Below are positions 1-11,404 of a stretch of 64,000 nucleotides of DNA, piece by piece. Each line of letters starts with the position of its first letter. Positions within the stretch are counted from its first letter, which is position 1. Under the pieces are notes generated by a model, which was not told the DNA's origin, ran no database searches, and was given only the letters and a program-made list of their open reading frames with translations. The stretch comes from Solirubrobacteraceae bacterium (GTDB lineage: Bacteria; Actinomycetota; Thermoleophilia; Solirubrobacterales; Solirubrobacteraceae). A program made the position numbers and the translations under genes. The stretch lies in assembly GCA_030447275.1 (NCBI GenBank), contig JAUJPF010000004.1, positions 1 through 64,000 of the forward strand, written 5' to 3'.

Positions 1-628
1 GGAGATGGAGGGCCTGGCGCGCGAGCTGCTGCCGCTCGCCTCGCCGATCATGGACGCGATGCACCAGCGGTTCCTCTCGCACTTCGTCGAGCAGGACGTC
101 GTCGGGCACATGGAGGCCGACTTCGGCGGCGGGCTCGACCTCGGCCGGCTGCGCGTGTGCATCGCCTTCGCCGACCTCGCCGGCTACACGCGCCTGACCG
201 AGGAGCTGGGCGACGAGATGGCGGTCGACGCCGTCGACCGCTTCGTCGAGTCGGTCGAGAACACGCTGCCCGACGACGCGCGGATCGTGAAGACGATCGG
301 CGACGAGGTGATGGTCGTCGCCTCCGACGCCGCGGGCCTCGCCGACTGGGCCGTCGGCTTTCAGGAGCTCGTGCAGGACGAGCGCCCGCTGCCGCGGATC
401 GGGCTGCACTTCGGCGAGGTCGTCTACCGCGACGGCGACTACTACGGCCGCGAGGTCAACCTCTCGGCGCGCGTGGTCGCGCGCGCGGCGGGCGGCGAGG
501 TGCTCGCCACCCGCCCGGTCGCCGACGCCGCCGGCGCGAACCTCGCGTTCGAGGCGATCGGCGAGGTCAAGCTGAAGGGGTTCTCGCAACCGACCGAGCT
601 CTTCGTCGCCCGGATGGCGGACGCGTGA
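1..628 (+). CDS. Adenylate/guanylate cyclase-domain protein (5' end outside window)
   Basis: The visible 207 residues end in a class III nucleotide cyclase homology domain. FADLAGYTRL carries the first metal-binding Asp and KTIGDEVMVV the second. Further on, GLHFGEV and EVNLSARV match the core strand and helix of the family, and KLKGF lies near the C-terminus as in many actinobacterial single-domain cyclases. The first visible ATG is at position 5, but the preceding residues look like part of a longer N-terminal region, so the gene probably begins upstream of the window. The product would make cAMP or sense nucleotides. The substrate cannot be told from this sequence, and some members of this group are inactive. 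Its stop overlaps the tilS GTG start (GTGA), so the two genes are likely translationally coupled. Confidence 0.8.
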   Translation, partial: EMEGLARELLPLASPIMDAMHQRFLSHFVEQDVVGHMEADFGGGLDLGRLRVCIAFADLAGYTRLTEELGDEMAVDAVDRFVESVENTLPDDARIVKTIGDEVMVVASDAAGLADWAVGFQELVQDERPLPRIGLHFGEVVYRDGDYYGREVNLSARVVARAAGGEVLATRPVADAAGANLAFEAIGEVKLKGFSQPTELFVARMADA

Positions 629-1524
629 TCGCGCTCGATCCGGACCTCGTCCCGCCGGGCGAGCCGCTCGTCGTGCTGCTCTCCGGCGGCCGCGACAGCG
701 TCTGCCTGCTCGACTGCGCGGTCGCGGTCGGCGCGCGCGTCACCGCGCTGCACGTGAACCATGGCCTGCGCGACGAGGCGGGCGAGGACGAGCGCCACTG
801 CGCCCGGTTGTGCGACCGCCTCGGGGTCGCGCTGGCGGTCGAGCGGCCGCGGTGGGACGGGCGCGGGAACCTCCAGGCCTGGGGGCGCGAGGTGCGCTAC
901 GCGGCGGCGCATCGCCTCGACGGCCTGATCGCCACCGGCCACACCGCGACCGACCAGGCGGAGACGATCCTCTACCGGCTCGCGGCGTCGCCGGGGCGGC
1001 GGGCGCTGCTCGGGATGGCGCCGCGCGAGGGGCGCGTGGTGCGCCCGCTGCTCGCGCGCACGCGCGAGGAAACCGCGGCCCACTGCCGCGAGCGGGGGCT
1101 CGAGTGGCGCGACGACGCCTCGAACGACGACCCGCGGTTCGCGCGCACGCGGGTACGCAGCGGGCTCGTCGCCGAGCTGCGCCGGGTGCATCCCGCGGCC
1201 GAGGCCAACGCCGTCCGCACGGCCGAGCTGCTGCGCGAGGAGGCCGAGGTGCTCGACGGCGTCGTCGAGACGGCGCTCGCCGGGCGCGACCGGATCGCGC
1301 TGGACCACCTCGCCGCGCTCCCGCGGGCGCTCGCGCGCCTCATCGTGCGGCGGCTGGCCGAGGACGCCGCCGGCGGCCTGTGCCCCCGCGCCGCCAACCG
1401 CCTCGACGACGTCCTCGCGCTCGACGACGGCGCACTCGACCTCGGCGACGGGGCGCGCGCCGTCGTCGAGGACGGCGTGCTGCGGATCGCGCCCACCCCG
1501 CCGCTGCCGGCCCGAAGCGGGTAG
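625..1524 (+). CDS. tilS: tRNA(Ile)-lysidine synthase TilS
   Basis: TilS converts C34 of the CAU-anticodon tRNA-Ile to lysidine so that it reads AUA, and it is essential in most bacteria. The PP-loop ATP pyrophosphatase motif SGGRDS lies near residue 18. It is followed by LHVNHGLR, the adenylating ATGHTATDQAET and the WRDDASND segment typical of TilS. At about 299 residues this is the short actinobacterial form without a long C-terminal domain. The GTG start overlaps the stop of the cyclase gene. The following hpt begins 10 nt after the stop, reproducing the widely conserved tilS-hpt-ftsH order. The reading frame is intact. Confidence 0.93.
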   Translation: MIALDPDLVPPGEPLVVLLSGGRDSVCLLDCAVAVGARVTALHVNHGLRDEAGEDERHCARLCDRLGVALAVERPRWDGRGNLQAWGREVRYAAAHRLDGLIATGHTATDQAETILYRLAASPGRRALLGMAPREGRVVRPLLARTREETAAHCRERGLEWRDDASNDDPRFARTRVRSGLVAELRRVHPAAEANAVRTAELLREEAEVLDGVVETALAGRDRIALDHLAALPRALARLIVRRLAEDAAGGLCPRAANRLDDVLALDDGALDLGDGARAVVEDGVLRIAPTPPLPARSG

Positions 1525-1533
1525 AGGTTCGCC

Positions 1534-2064
1534 ATGCGAGACGCCGAGATCGGCGAGATCCTCGTCCAGGCCGACGAGCTCCAGCGCAGGGTTCGCGCGC
1601 TGGGGGCCGAGATCTCCGCCGACTACGAGGGCAGGCAGCTCCTGCTGGTCTGCGTCCTGAAGGGGGCGGTGTTCTTCCTGTCCGACCTCATGCGCCAGCT
1701 CCAGATCCCCTGCGAGGTCGACTTCATGGCCGTCGCCTCGTACGGCGACTCGACCGACTCGTCGGGCGTCGTGCGGATCCTCAAGGACCTCGACGCTCCG
1801 ATCGAGGGTCGCGACGTGTTGATCGTGGAGGACATCGTGGACTCCGGCCTGACCCTCAAGTACCTGTTGCGCAACCTGGCGGCCCGCCGGCCGGCCAGCC
1901 TCGAGGTATGCGCGCTGCTCACCAAGCCGGAGCGCCGGAAGGCCCAGATCGACGCCAAGTACATCGGGTTCGAGATCCCGAACCGGTTCGTCATCGGATA
2001 TGGCCTCGACCACGCCGAACGCCACCGGAACCTGCCCTTCGTGGCGGCCCTGACCAACGAGTAG
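1534..2064 (+). CDS. hpt: Hypoxanthine phosphoribosyltransferase
   Basis: This purine salvage enzyme joins hypoxanthine or guanine to PRPP to give IMP or GMP in the cytosol. The 176-residue protein has the type I PRTase PRPP-binding loop [13 protein letters not shown] at about residue 90. It also has the flexible-loop region SYGDST and the late [16 protein letters not shown] segment characteristic of bacterial HPRT. The ATG start sits 10 nt after tilS. The stop is followed after 16 nt by ftsH. Length and motifs are complete with no frame disruption. Confidence 0.95.
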   Translation: MRDAEIGEILVQADELQRRVRALGAEISADYEGRQLLLVCVLKGAVFFLSDLMRQLQIPCEVDFMAVASYGDSTDSSGVVRILKDLDAPIEGRDVLIVEDIVDSGLTLKYLLRNLAARRPASLEVCALLTKPERRKAQIDAKYIGFEIPNRFVIGYGLDHAERHRNLPFVAALTNE

Positions 2065-2080
2065 ACTGCTTCGTTCTGCT

Positions 2081-4111
<2,031 letters not shown>

Positions 4112-4238
4112 CTGCTCGTCGAGGGAGGACAGGGTTGCCTCGGACATGTCGCCCACACCCCCGGCGGGGGCCGCGAACACACACTCCCTCCCTCGCCGCC
4201 TGCCGCGCGAAGGCGCCCTTGCCGCGCGCGGCGGCGGC

Positions 4239-4244
4239 TAGCCT
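4239..4244 (+). promoter_or_regulatory. -10-like TAGCCT, 7 nt before the folP GTG
   Basis: TAGCCT fits the TANNNT actinobacterial -10 pattern and ends seven nucleotides before the chosen GTG. There is no purine-rich Shine-Dalgarno site between them. This spacing would put the first transcribed base at the start codon, giving a leaderless mRNA. The same arrangement recurs before many genes in the window. Confidence 0.45.
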
Positions 4245-4251
4245 CGCTCGC

Positions 4252-5094
4252 GTGCAGCCGTTCTCCGTCATGGGCGTCGTCAACGTCACGCCCGACTCGT
4301 TCTCGGACGGCGGGCGCTACCTCCACGCCGAGGCCGCGGTCGCGCACGGCCTCGCGCTGCGCGAGGAGGGCGCGGACATCCTCGACGTCGGCGGCGAGTC
4401 GACGCGACCGGGCGCCGAGCCGGTCGGCGCCGAGGAGGAGCGCGCCCGCGTCGAGCCGGTCGTCGCCGCGCTCGCGGCCGCGGGCGCGCGGGTGTCGGTC
4501 GACACGACGAAGGCGAGCGTCGCACGCGCGGCGCTGGCCGCCGGGGCGACCTACGTCAACGACGTCAGCGCGCTGCGCTTCGACCCTGAGCTCGGCGTCG
4601 TCGCCGCCGCGGGCGCCGACTGCTGCCTCATGCACATGCGCGGCGAGCCGCGGACGATGCAGGACGCGCCGCGCTACGACGACGTCGTCGCCGACGTGAA
4701 GGCGCACCTCGAGGAGCGCCTCGCCTTCGCCGTCGCGCAGGGGATCGCCGAGGAGCGCGTCCACCTCGACCCCGGCATCGGGTTCGGCAAGACGCTCGAG
4801 CACAACCTCGAGCTGCTGCGCCGCCTGGACGAGATCGCGGCTCTCGGCAGGCCGGTCGTCGTCGGCGCGAGCCGCAAGTCGTTCCTCGGCCGGCTCACCG
4901 GGCGCGAGGTCGGCGAGCGGGCCGCCGCGACCGTCGCCGCGAACGTCATCGCCTTCGAGCGCGGGGCCCGCATCTTCCGCGTCCACGACGTCGCCGCGAC
5001 GCGCGATGCGCTGCTGGTGGCGGCTGCTACGTTGCGCCGATGGGAGCCGACGACGACCTCGGGCGCGACGACCTCTCCGACGACGACGATCTAG
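4252..5094 (+). CDS. folP: Dihydropteroate synthase
   Basis: FolP condenses p-aminobenzoate with hydroxymethyl-dihydropterin pyrophosphate in folate synthesis and is the sulfonamide target. The protein begins at the pterin-binding signature [15 protein letters not shown]. The second signature [35 protein letters not shown] and the GASRKSF loop all follow in order on a TIM barrel. I chose GTG 4252 because the open frame upstream is Arg-rich and non-conserved and a TAGCCT -10 hexamer lies 7 nt before it. The last 18 or so residues (Thr/Ser rich) overlap the start of folB in another frame. The natural C-terminus could be slightly shorter if an indel is present there. Confidence 0.92.
   Translation: MQPFSVMGVVNVTPDSFSDGGRYLHAEAAVAHGLALREEGADILDVGGESTRPGAEPVGAEEERARVEPVVAALAAAGARVSVDTTKASVARAALAAGATYVNDVSALRFDPELGVVAAAGADCCLMHMRGEPRTMQDAPRYDDVVADVKAHLEERLAFAVAQGIAEERVHLDPGIGFGKTLEHNLELLRRLDEIAALGRPVVVGASRKSFLGRLTGREVGERAAATVAANVIAFERGARIFRVHDVAATRDALLVAAATLRRWEPTTTSGATTSPTTTI
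5028..5033 (+). promoter_or_regulatory. -10-like TACGTT, 6 nt before the folB ATG
   Basis: TACGTT lies inside the 3' end of folP and six nucleotides ahead of the folB ATG at 5040. No Shine-Dalgarno sequence is visible. It would allow separate leaderless expression of folB even though folP and folB overlap. Confidence 0.35.
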
Positions 5095-5476
5095 ACCCGG
5101 ACGACTCGCCGTACCAGACCGTCGTCACGATCGAGATCGCCGGGCTGTCGCTGTACACCCGGCTCGGCGTCACCGAGGCCGAGCGCGAGGTCGGTCAGCG
5201 GCTCCTGATCGACCTGACGCTCGAGGTCGGCGAGCCCGACGCGACGCTCACCGACATGGTCGAGGACACCGTCGACTACGCCGAGGTCTGCAACGTCGTC
5301 GCCCTCGTCGCCCAGCAGCGGACCTACCACGCTCGAGCGCCTCTCGACGGCGATCGCCGACCGGCTGCTCGAGGACTTCGGCGTCGACGCGGTGCTTCGT
5401 CAAGGCGACGAAGCCCGAGCCGCCGATCCCGCTGCCGGTCGAGGAGGTCTCGGTCACCGTCTGGCGCGAGCGGTAG
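5040..5476 (+). CDS. folB: Dihydroneopterin aldolase FolB (two frame shifts)
   Basis: FolB cleaves dihydroneopterin to hydroxymethyl-dihydropterin, the step before FolK. An unusual Asp-rich leader of about 25 residues precedes the conserved core [30 protein letters not shown] and the [10 protein letters not shown] segment follow. The frame changes near 5330, after QQRTYH, and again near 5393. The reading then continues as [19 protein letters not shown] and finally [11 protein letters not shown] with a stop at 5474-5476. All three pieces belong to one FolB of about 145 residues, so the shifts look like sequence errors. The gene overlaps folP upstream, and the TetR gene follows 2 nt after its stop. 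Confidence 0.85.
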
Positions 5477-5478
5477 CC

Positions 5479-6015
5479 GTGGCCGGCGAGACGCGCCGCC
5501 GGCTCAGCGCGGCCGAGCGCCGCGAGGAGATCCTCGCCGTCGCGATCTCCGAGTTCGCGACCACCGGCTACCACGGCACGTCGACCGAGGTCATCGCCGA
5601 GCGTGCCGGCATCTCGCAGCCGTACGTCTTCCGCCTGTACGGGACGAAGAAGGAGCTGTTCCTCGCGTGCGTCGACCGCTGCTTCGACCTCACGATCGAG
5701 ACGTTCCGCGCCGCGGTCGCCGAGGAGCGTCCCGACCACCCGACGCCGCGCGCGCGATGGGCCGCGCGTACGTCGAGCTGCTCGGCAACCGCGAGCTGGT
5801 GCTCTTCCAGCACCAGACCTACGCCGCGGCCGACGACGAGGACGCGCGCGCTCGCCCGCCGGCTTTGAGGAGCTGGGGAGGAGGTCGAGCGGCTGGGCGG
5901 CCTGACCCGCGACGAGCGCGTCCAGTTCGTCGGCCAGGGGATGCTGCTGAACGTCATCGCCGCGCTCGGCCTGCCGCCCGAGGAGTGGGTGTTCCTCACC
6001 GCGTCGCCCACCTAG
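5479..6015 (+). CDS. TetR family transcriptional regulator (frame shifts)
   Basis: The N-terminus RREEILAVAISEFATTGYHG followed by TSTEVIAERAGIS and PYVFRLYGTKKELF is a typical TetR DNA-binding domain with its helix-turn-helix at about residues 30-55. The ligand-binding half includes MGRAYVELLGNRELVLFQHQ and ends VIAALGLPPEEWVFLTA. It is spread over three frames, with shifts near 5745, 5862 and 5880. Joined up it gives a normal 178-residue TetR. It sits between folB and folK, where it is not a usual member of the folate cluster. Its ligand and targets cannot be inferred. The start is GTG 5479, directly after the folB stop. Confidence 0.8.
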
Positions 6016-6499
6016 GGCTCGGCTCGAACGTCGGCGACCGGCGGGCGAACCTGCAGGCCGCCGTCGACGCGCTGCCGCGCCACGGGGTCGCGGTGCTCGC
6101 GTCCTCGTCGACGTACGACACCGACCCGGTCGGCGAGGTCCTCGACCAGCCGTCGTTCCTCAACGCGTGCGTGCGCGCGAGGACGATCACGGGCCCGAGG
6201 CGCTGCTCGACGCGTGCAAGGCGGTCGAGCGCGAGCTGGGGCGCGAGGCGGGCGGCGTGCGCCACGGCCCGCGGCCGATCGACGTCGACGTGCTGCTGCT
6301 CGGCGACGTCGAGCATGCGTCGGAGCGGCTCACGCTCCCGCACGAGCAGGTGCTCGCCCGGCGGTTCGTGCTGGTCCCGCTGCTCGAGCTGGACTTCGAA
6401 AGGCGGTTACCGGACGGGCGCTCCCTGGCCGACGCGCTGGCCCGCCTGCCGCTCGACGAGGGCGTCCGCCGGCACGGCGATCCGCTCAAGGTCCCGTAG
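5985..6499 (+). CDS. folK: HPPK, hydroxymethyl-dihydropterin pyrophosphokinase (frame shift)
   Basis: FolK transfers pyrophosphate from ATP to 6-hydroxymethyl-dihydropterin, supplying the FolP substrate. VAHLGLGSNVGDRRANLQAA is the HPPK N-terminal signature. SSTYDTDPVG and FLNACV follow, then after a shift near 6190 come the signature HGPRPIDVDVLLLGD and LPHEQVLARRFVLVPL. The likely start is GTG 5985, which overlaps the 3' end of the TetR gene by 31 nt. A slightly different start is possible if that junction also contains an indel. The assembled length of about 170 residues is normal. Confidence 0.85.
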
Positions 6500-6523
6500 C
6501 GCCCGCCGAACCCAGGTGGTGTC

Positions 6524-7043
6524 GTGCGCCGCCGCCTGCTCGCCGCCGTCGTCCTGCTCGCCGCGCTCCCCGCGCCGGCCGACGCCGCGCGCCCGCAGCG
6601 CCTCGACGCGCTCGCGGCGCGCACCAACCAGGGCTTCGGCGGCATCCCCATGTGGAAGTCGGGGCTGCGGCCGGTCGCGCCGTGCTCGACCCTCCGCGCG
6701 CTCGCGCCGCAGTTCGTCGCCGCCGGCCGCGCGTTCGGCCTGCGCCCGTCGATCATCGCGGCGATCAGCGAGGTCGAGTCGGGCCACGGCTGCAACATGG
6801 GCCCGTCCTCGGCCGGCGCGATCGGCTGGACGCAGTTCATGCCGGCGACGTGGCGCGCGTGGGGGATGGACGCCGACGGCGACGGCCTCGCCTCGCCCTA
6901 CGACTCGGTCGACGCGCTGTACTCCACCGCCCGCTACCTGCGCGCCTCGGGCGCCCCGCGCTCCTACCGCCGCGCTCTTCGCCTACAACCACGCGGACTC
7001 ATACGTCCGCCTGGTCCTGCGCCGCGCGGCGCTCTACCGCTAG
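6524..7043 (+). CDS. Secreted lytic transglycosylase, SLT/RlpB-type domain (frame shift)
   Basis: A signal peptide (MRRRLLAAVVLLAALPAPA, GTG start) is followed by a soluble lytic transglycosylase domain. ISEVESGHGCNMGPSSAGA contains the catalytic Glu. IGWTQFMPATWRAWGMDADG and the YDSVDALYSTARYL segment are typical of the MltB/peptidoglycan-hydrolysing group. A lost G near 6970 shifts the frame before ALFAYNHADSYVRLVL, which restores the expected end at 7043. The product probably acts outside the membrane to cleave glycan strands during growth or remodelling. It sits between folK and coaX with no obvious operon partner. Confidence 0.85.
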
Positions 7044-7084
7044 GCCCGCAGCGCGCCTCGGGGCGTCTGGGATCATCGCGCGCC

Positions 7085-7852
7085 GTGCTCCTCGTCGTCG
7101 ACGCCGGCAACACCCAGACCCACTTCGGGACCTTCGTCGGCACCGAGCTGGTCGAGCACTGGCGCTTCGCGACGGTGCGCACCTCGACGACCGACGAGCT
7201 GGGCGCCGCGCTTCGCAACCTGCTCGGCCTGCGCGGGCTCGGCTTCGGCGACATCGACTCCTCGATCATCTCGTCGACCGTCCCCCAGCTCGAGCCGGAG
7301 TGGCGGGCGGTCGCCGGGCGCTACCTCGGCCACGAGATGCTCGCCGTCGGCCAGGGGCTGAAGACGGGGTTGGCGATCCGGTACGACAACCCGCGGGAGA
7401 TCGGTGCAGACCGACTGGTGAACTCGGTGGCGATCCGCGAGCGCTACGGCGGCCCCGCGATCTGCGTCGACTTCGGCACCGCGGTGAACTTCGACGTGAT
7501 CTCCGGCGCGGGCGAGTACCTCGGCGGCGTCCTCGTGCCCGGCGTCGAGATCAGCCTCGAGGCGCTGACCGAGCGCGGGGCGAAGCTGCCGAAGATCGAC
7601 CTCGCGCCGCCGCGCGGCGTCATCGGCAAGACGACCATCGACGCGATCCGCAGCGGCGTGATCTACGGCTACGCGGGCGCGGTCGACGCGATCGTCCGGC
7701 GCCTGAAGCGCGACGAGCTGGGCGAGGAGTGCGACGTGATCGCCACCGGCGGCCTGGCCGAGCACATCGTCCCGTTCTGCGAGACGATCGACGCGGTCGA
7801 CGACCTGCTGACGCTCACGGGCCTGCGGCTCATCCACGAGCGCAACGCGTAG
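7085..7852 (+). CDS. coaX: Type III pantothenate kinase
   Basis: CoaX phosphorylates pantothenate in the first step of coenzyme A synthesis and is feedback-insensitive in this class. VVDAGNTQTHFG is the phosphate-1 loop at the N-terminus. The next conserved parts are IISSTVPQL, GADRLVNSVA, CVDFGTAVNFDVI and GVEISLEALTERGAKLPK, then the ATGGLAEHI segment. The 255-residue length is standard. The same open frame happens to continue from the shifted end of the transglycosylase gene, but the GTG at 7085 is where homology to CoaX begins. Confidence 0.94.
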   Translation: MLLVVDAGNTQTHFGTFVGTELVEHWRFATVRTSTTDELGAALRNLLGLRGLGFGDIDSSIISSTVPQLEPEWRAVAGRYLGHEMLAVGQGLKTGLAIRYDNPREIGADRLVNSVAIRERYGGPAICVDFGTAVNFDVISGAGEYLGGVLVPGVEISLEALTERGAKLPKIDLAPPRGVIGKTTIDAIRSGVIYGYAGAVDAIVRRLKRDELGEECDVIATGGLAEHIVPFCETIDAVDDLLTLTGLRLIHERNA

Positions 7853-7861
7853 CCGGCGCAC

Positions 7862-7867
7862 TACCCT
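7862..7867 (+). promoter_or_regulatory. -10-like TACCCT, 6 nt before the dus GTG
   Basis: TACCCT lies between the coaX stop and the GTG at 7874 with six nucleotides to the start codon and no Shine-Dalgarno site. It is one of the clearest leaderless-type arrangements in this window. Confidence 0.45.
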
Positions 7868-7873
7868 CGCGGC

Positions 7874-8919
<1,046 letters not shown>

Positions 8920-9345
8920 ACGCGGAGCTCGAGGAGCTCACGACCACCAAGCGGCGTGAGGTCGCCGAGCGCATCAAGGACGCGCGCGAGTACGGGGACA
9001 TCTCGGAGAACTCCGAGTACGACGACGCGAAGAACGAGCAGGCGATGCTCGAGGCCCGCATCGCGTCGGTCGAGGAGAAGCTGCGCTCGGCCATCGTCGT
9101 GGACTCGAGCGAGCTGTCGACCGACGTCGTCCAGGTCGGCTCGCAGGTGAAGGTCAAGGACGGCGGATCGGGTAAGAGCGAGACGTACACGATCGTCGGG
9201 TCGGCCGAGGCCAACCCCGCGGAGAAGAAGCTGTCGAACGAGTCGCCCGTCGGGCGCGCTCTCATCGGCCACAAGGCGAAGGACAAGGTCACGGTGCAAC
9301 TGCCCAACGGCAAGGCGCGCGAGCTCACGATCCAGAAGATCGAAG

Positions 9346-10059
9346 TTGCGTAGCGCGGCGGCAGCGACGATCGCGCTGGCGGCCCTCGCCGCCGCGCCGG
9401 CCGCCGGCGCCGCGGTCAGCGTCAACGCGGGCGGCCAGCGCTGCTACGCCGAGGGTGACAGCATCAACGTCGAGGGCACCGGCTACTCGCCGGGCGGCAA
9501 CGCCCGGCTCTCGCTCGAGAAGACGGACGGCGAGGTGCTGGAGAGCAGCGAGGACCCGGTCGTCGGGCCCGACGGCGTCGTCAAGGGCCTGTACGGCGTC
9601 GAGGACGAGACCGGCTGGTTCGGCGCGACGCAGTCGCGCTTCGACATGGTCCTGCGCCTCGTCGACCTGACCCGCCTGCGCGCGGGGCGCCCCGAGAACG
9701 ACCCCGAGGTCGGGGCGACCACCACGTTCATCTTCAGCCGCTGGGCGGTCGGCGTGCGCACGCGCGGCGCGCGCATCCATCCGAAGCGCGCGGTGCGGCT
9801 CAACCCCGTCGGCTACACCAACGCGGTCGGCAAGCCGCTCTACGCGCACTGGATGCGCAACGGGCGCCGCGTGCACACGCGTCGCCTCGGCGTGCTGCGC
9901 GGGCCGTGCGGCGACCTGAAGACCCGGCTGTCGCGCGGGTTCCCGTTCCGCCCGGTGCGCCCCGGCTCGTACCAGGTCCGGTTCTCGCCGTCGCGGACGA
10001 ACACGAAGCGCAGCGCGATCTTCGTCCGCGCTTCGCGGGTCAGCCGCACCATCAGGTAG
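9346..10059 (+). CDS. Secreted protein of unknown function
   Basis: A 237-residue protein begins with a cleavable signal peptide (MRSAAAATIALAALAAAPAA, TTG start). That start overlaps the greA stop. The mature part holds an Ig-like beta segment around GTGYSPGGNARLSLE and GPDGVVKGLYG, and a basic C-terminal half with repeated Arg-rich strands (KRAVRLNPVGYTNAVGKPLY, GSYQVRFSP). Two cysteines (RCYAEGD and RGPCGDL) might pair outside the cell. I do not recognise a named family. Proteins of this type are frequent in Thermoleophilia and probably bind the cell surface. Confidence 0.75.
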   Translation: MRSAAAATIALAALAAAPAAGAAVSVNAGGQRCYAEGDSINVEGTGYSPGGNARLSLEKTDGEVLESSEDPVVGPDGVVKGLYGVEDETGWFGATQSRFDMVLRLVDLTRLRAGRPENDPEVGATTTFIFSRWAVGVRTRGARIHPKRAVRLNPVGYTNAVGKPLYAHWMRNGRRVHTRRLGVLRGPCGDLKTRLSRGFPFRPVRPGSYQVRFSPSRTNTKRSAIFVRASRVSRTIR

Positions 10060-10072
10060 GACGGGGCTCCAC

Positions 10073-10082
10073 CCCCTAGGGG
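10073..10082. promoter_or_regulatory. CCCCTAGGGG palindrome upstream of the PspC operon
   Basis: This perfect 10-bp palindrome lies 45 nt before the PspC gene, within the 68-nt gap after the previous stop. It is a plausible operator for the LuxR-type regulator encoded at the end of the same operon. No experimental site is known to me. Confidence 0.35.
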
Positions 10083-10127
10083 TCATTCCGCATTGGCGCG
10101 GGCGTGCCGCGTCGGCATGCTCGCGGC

Positions 10128-11216
10128 ATGGAATCGACAGGCCCCGAGAACCCGACCCGCCGCATGCTCCGCTCACGCTCCGACCGGCTGTTCGGCGGCG
10201 TGTGCGGCGGCATCGCCCGCCACTTCAACCTCGACCCCACGCTCGTGCGCATCGGCTTCGTGGCCGGCGTCGTCATCTGGGGCGCGACCGCGGTCGTCTA
10301 CCTCGCCGCGCTGCTGCTCATGCCGGAGGAGCCCGAGGACGCCTCCGTTCCCGCCGTCGCGCCGCGCCCGGCGCGCAACCGCGCGCTCACGGCGATCGGC
10401 ATCGTCCTGCTCGTCGCGATCGGCGGCCCGATCGCGCTCGGCGTCGGCGCGCTGCTGGTGCCGTTCGCGCTGCTGGCGCTGGCGGCGCTCTTCGTCGCGT
10501 GGCTCGTCACCGGCCGCCGGCCGCAGGGCGGGGGTCGTGACCTCGCGCGCCACACGCTCGTCGGCGTCGGCCTGCTCATCCTCCTCTTCGCGCTCAGCGT
10601 GGGGAGCTTCTGGGCCGCGGCGGCGGGCGGCGACGAGGTCATCGCGGCCGGCGTCGTGGCCGCGGGGCTGGCGCTCGTCGCGTCGGCGTTCGCCCGCCCC
10701 GCGCGCTGGCTGATCCTGCCCGCGCTCGCGGTCGCGGTCCCCACCGCGTTCGTCGCGACGGCCGGCATCGACCTCGACGGCGGCGTGGGCGAGAAGCGCT
10801 ATCGCCCGAGCGCGGCGGCCGACGTCCGCGAGAGCTACGAGCTGGGCGCGGGCTCGCTGACGCTCGACCTGCGCAACGTCGAGCTCCCCGCGGGCGAGCG
10901 GCGCGTGCACCTCGACGTCGGGATGGGCGAGGCCGTCGTGGTCGTGCCGGAGGACGTCTGCGTGTCGACGACGGCCGAGCTCGGGATGGGCGGCGTCGCC
11001 ATCTTCGACCGCGAGAGCGGCGGAGTCGACGTCGACCTCGAGGACCTCAACTCCGCGCCCGCCGGGACGCCGCGGCTCGTGCTCGACGCCGTCGTCGGGC
11101 TCGGCGCGGTCGAGGTCGTCCACGACGAGGCCGACGGGCACCGCCGCGGGGCACGCGACTGGAAGGACGACGACGACGACGGTCGGGCCGGCAACCTCGC
11201 CTGCGGGGCCGCCTGA
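10128..11216 (+). CDS. PspC-domain membrane protein with LiaF-like C-terminal domain
   Basis: The N-terminal PspC domain reads LFGGVCGGIARHFNLDPTLV and includes one membrane segment. Four or five further hydrophobic helices follow at roughly residues 80-210. The C-terminal 120 residues (AGSLTLDLRNVELPAGERRV and GMGEAVVVVPEDV) form a beta-rich toast-rack-like domain of the LiaF type, found in cell-envelope stress systems. The ATG at 10128 is preferred over GTG 10104 because the intervening residues are not conserved. It overlaps by TGATG with the next small gene and heads an operon with a PspC kinase and LuxR regulator, suggesting a role in envelope-stress sensing. Confidence 0.82.
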   Translation: MESTGPENPTRRMLRSRSDRLFGGVCGGIARHFNLDPTLVRIGFVAGVVIWGATAVVYLAALLLMPEEPEDASVPAVAPRPARNRALTAIGIVLLVAIGGPIALGVGALLVPFALLALAALFVAWLVTGRRPQGGGRDLARHTLVGVGLLILLFALSVGSFWAAAAGGDEVIAAGVVAAGLALVASAFARPARWLILPALAVAVPTAFVATAGIDLDGGVGEKRYRPSAAADVRESYELGAGSLTLDLRNVELPAGERRVHLDVGMGEAVVVVPEDVCVSTTAELGMGGVAIFDRESGGVDVDLEDLNSAPAGTPRLVLDAVVGLGAVEVVHDEADGHRRGARDWKDDDDDGRAGNLACGAA

Positions 11217-11395
11217 TGGCGCGCCGCCCCGACGCGCCTTCGCTGGCCGCCGGCCTCAGCCTCGTCGTGCTCGGCGCGCTGGCCCTCGCCGACGGCGCCG
11301 GCGAGATCGACGTGACGTTCGCGGCCTTCGGCCCGCTCGTGCTCGCGGTGCTCGGGGCGACGCTGCTCGCGAGCGGCCTCAGCCGGCGCGACTAG
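11216..11395 (+). CDS. Small two-helix membrane protein
   Basis: This 59-residue ORF starts at an ATG that overlaps the PspC stop (TGATG) and ends at TAG 11393-11395. It has two hydrophobic stretches (LAAGLSLVVLGALALADG and GPLVLAVLGATLLASGL) joined by a short loop, and an Arg/Asp tail. Third positions are nearly all G or C, as in real genes here. Its place between the PspC protein and the PspC-kinase, in the same direction and with overlap, suggests it belongs to that operon. No family is recognised. Confidence 0.65.
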   Translation: MARRPDAPSLAAGLSLVVLGALALADGAGEIDVTFAAFGPLVLAVLGATLLASGLSRRD

Positions 11396-11398
11396 AGT
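11393..11398 (+). promoter_or_regulatory. -10-like TAGAGT, 6 nt before the PspC-kinase ATG
   Basis: TAGAGT includes the stop codon of the preceding small ORF and is spaced six nucleotides from the ATG at 11405. There is no Shine-Dalgarno site. It may give an internal leaderless transcript for the kinase and regulator pair. Confidence 0.35.
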
Positions 11399-11404
11399 CG
11401 CCCC

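Noticed and set aside
5040-7043. Apparent 667-residue plus-strand protein spanning folB, tetR, folK and the transglycosylase
   Set aside because: The pieces match four different families in different stretches, joined only because indels bring their frames together. It is not a real fusion.
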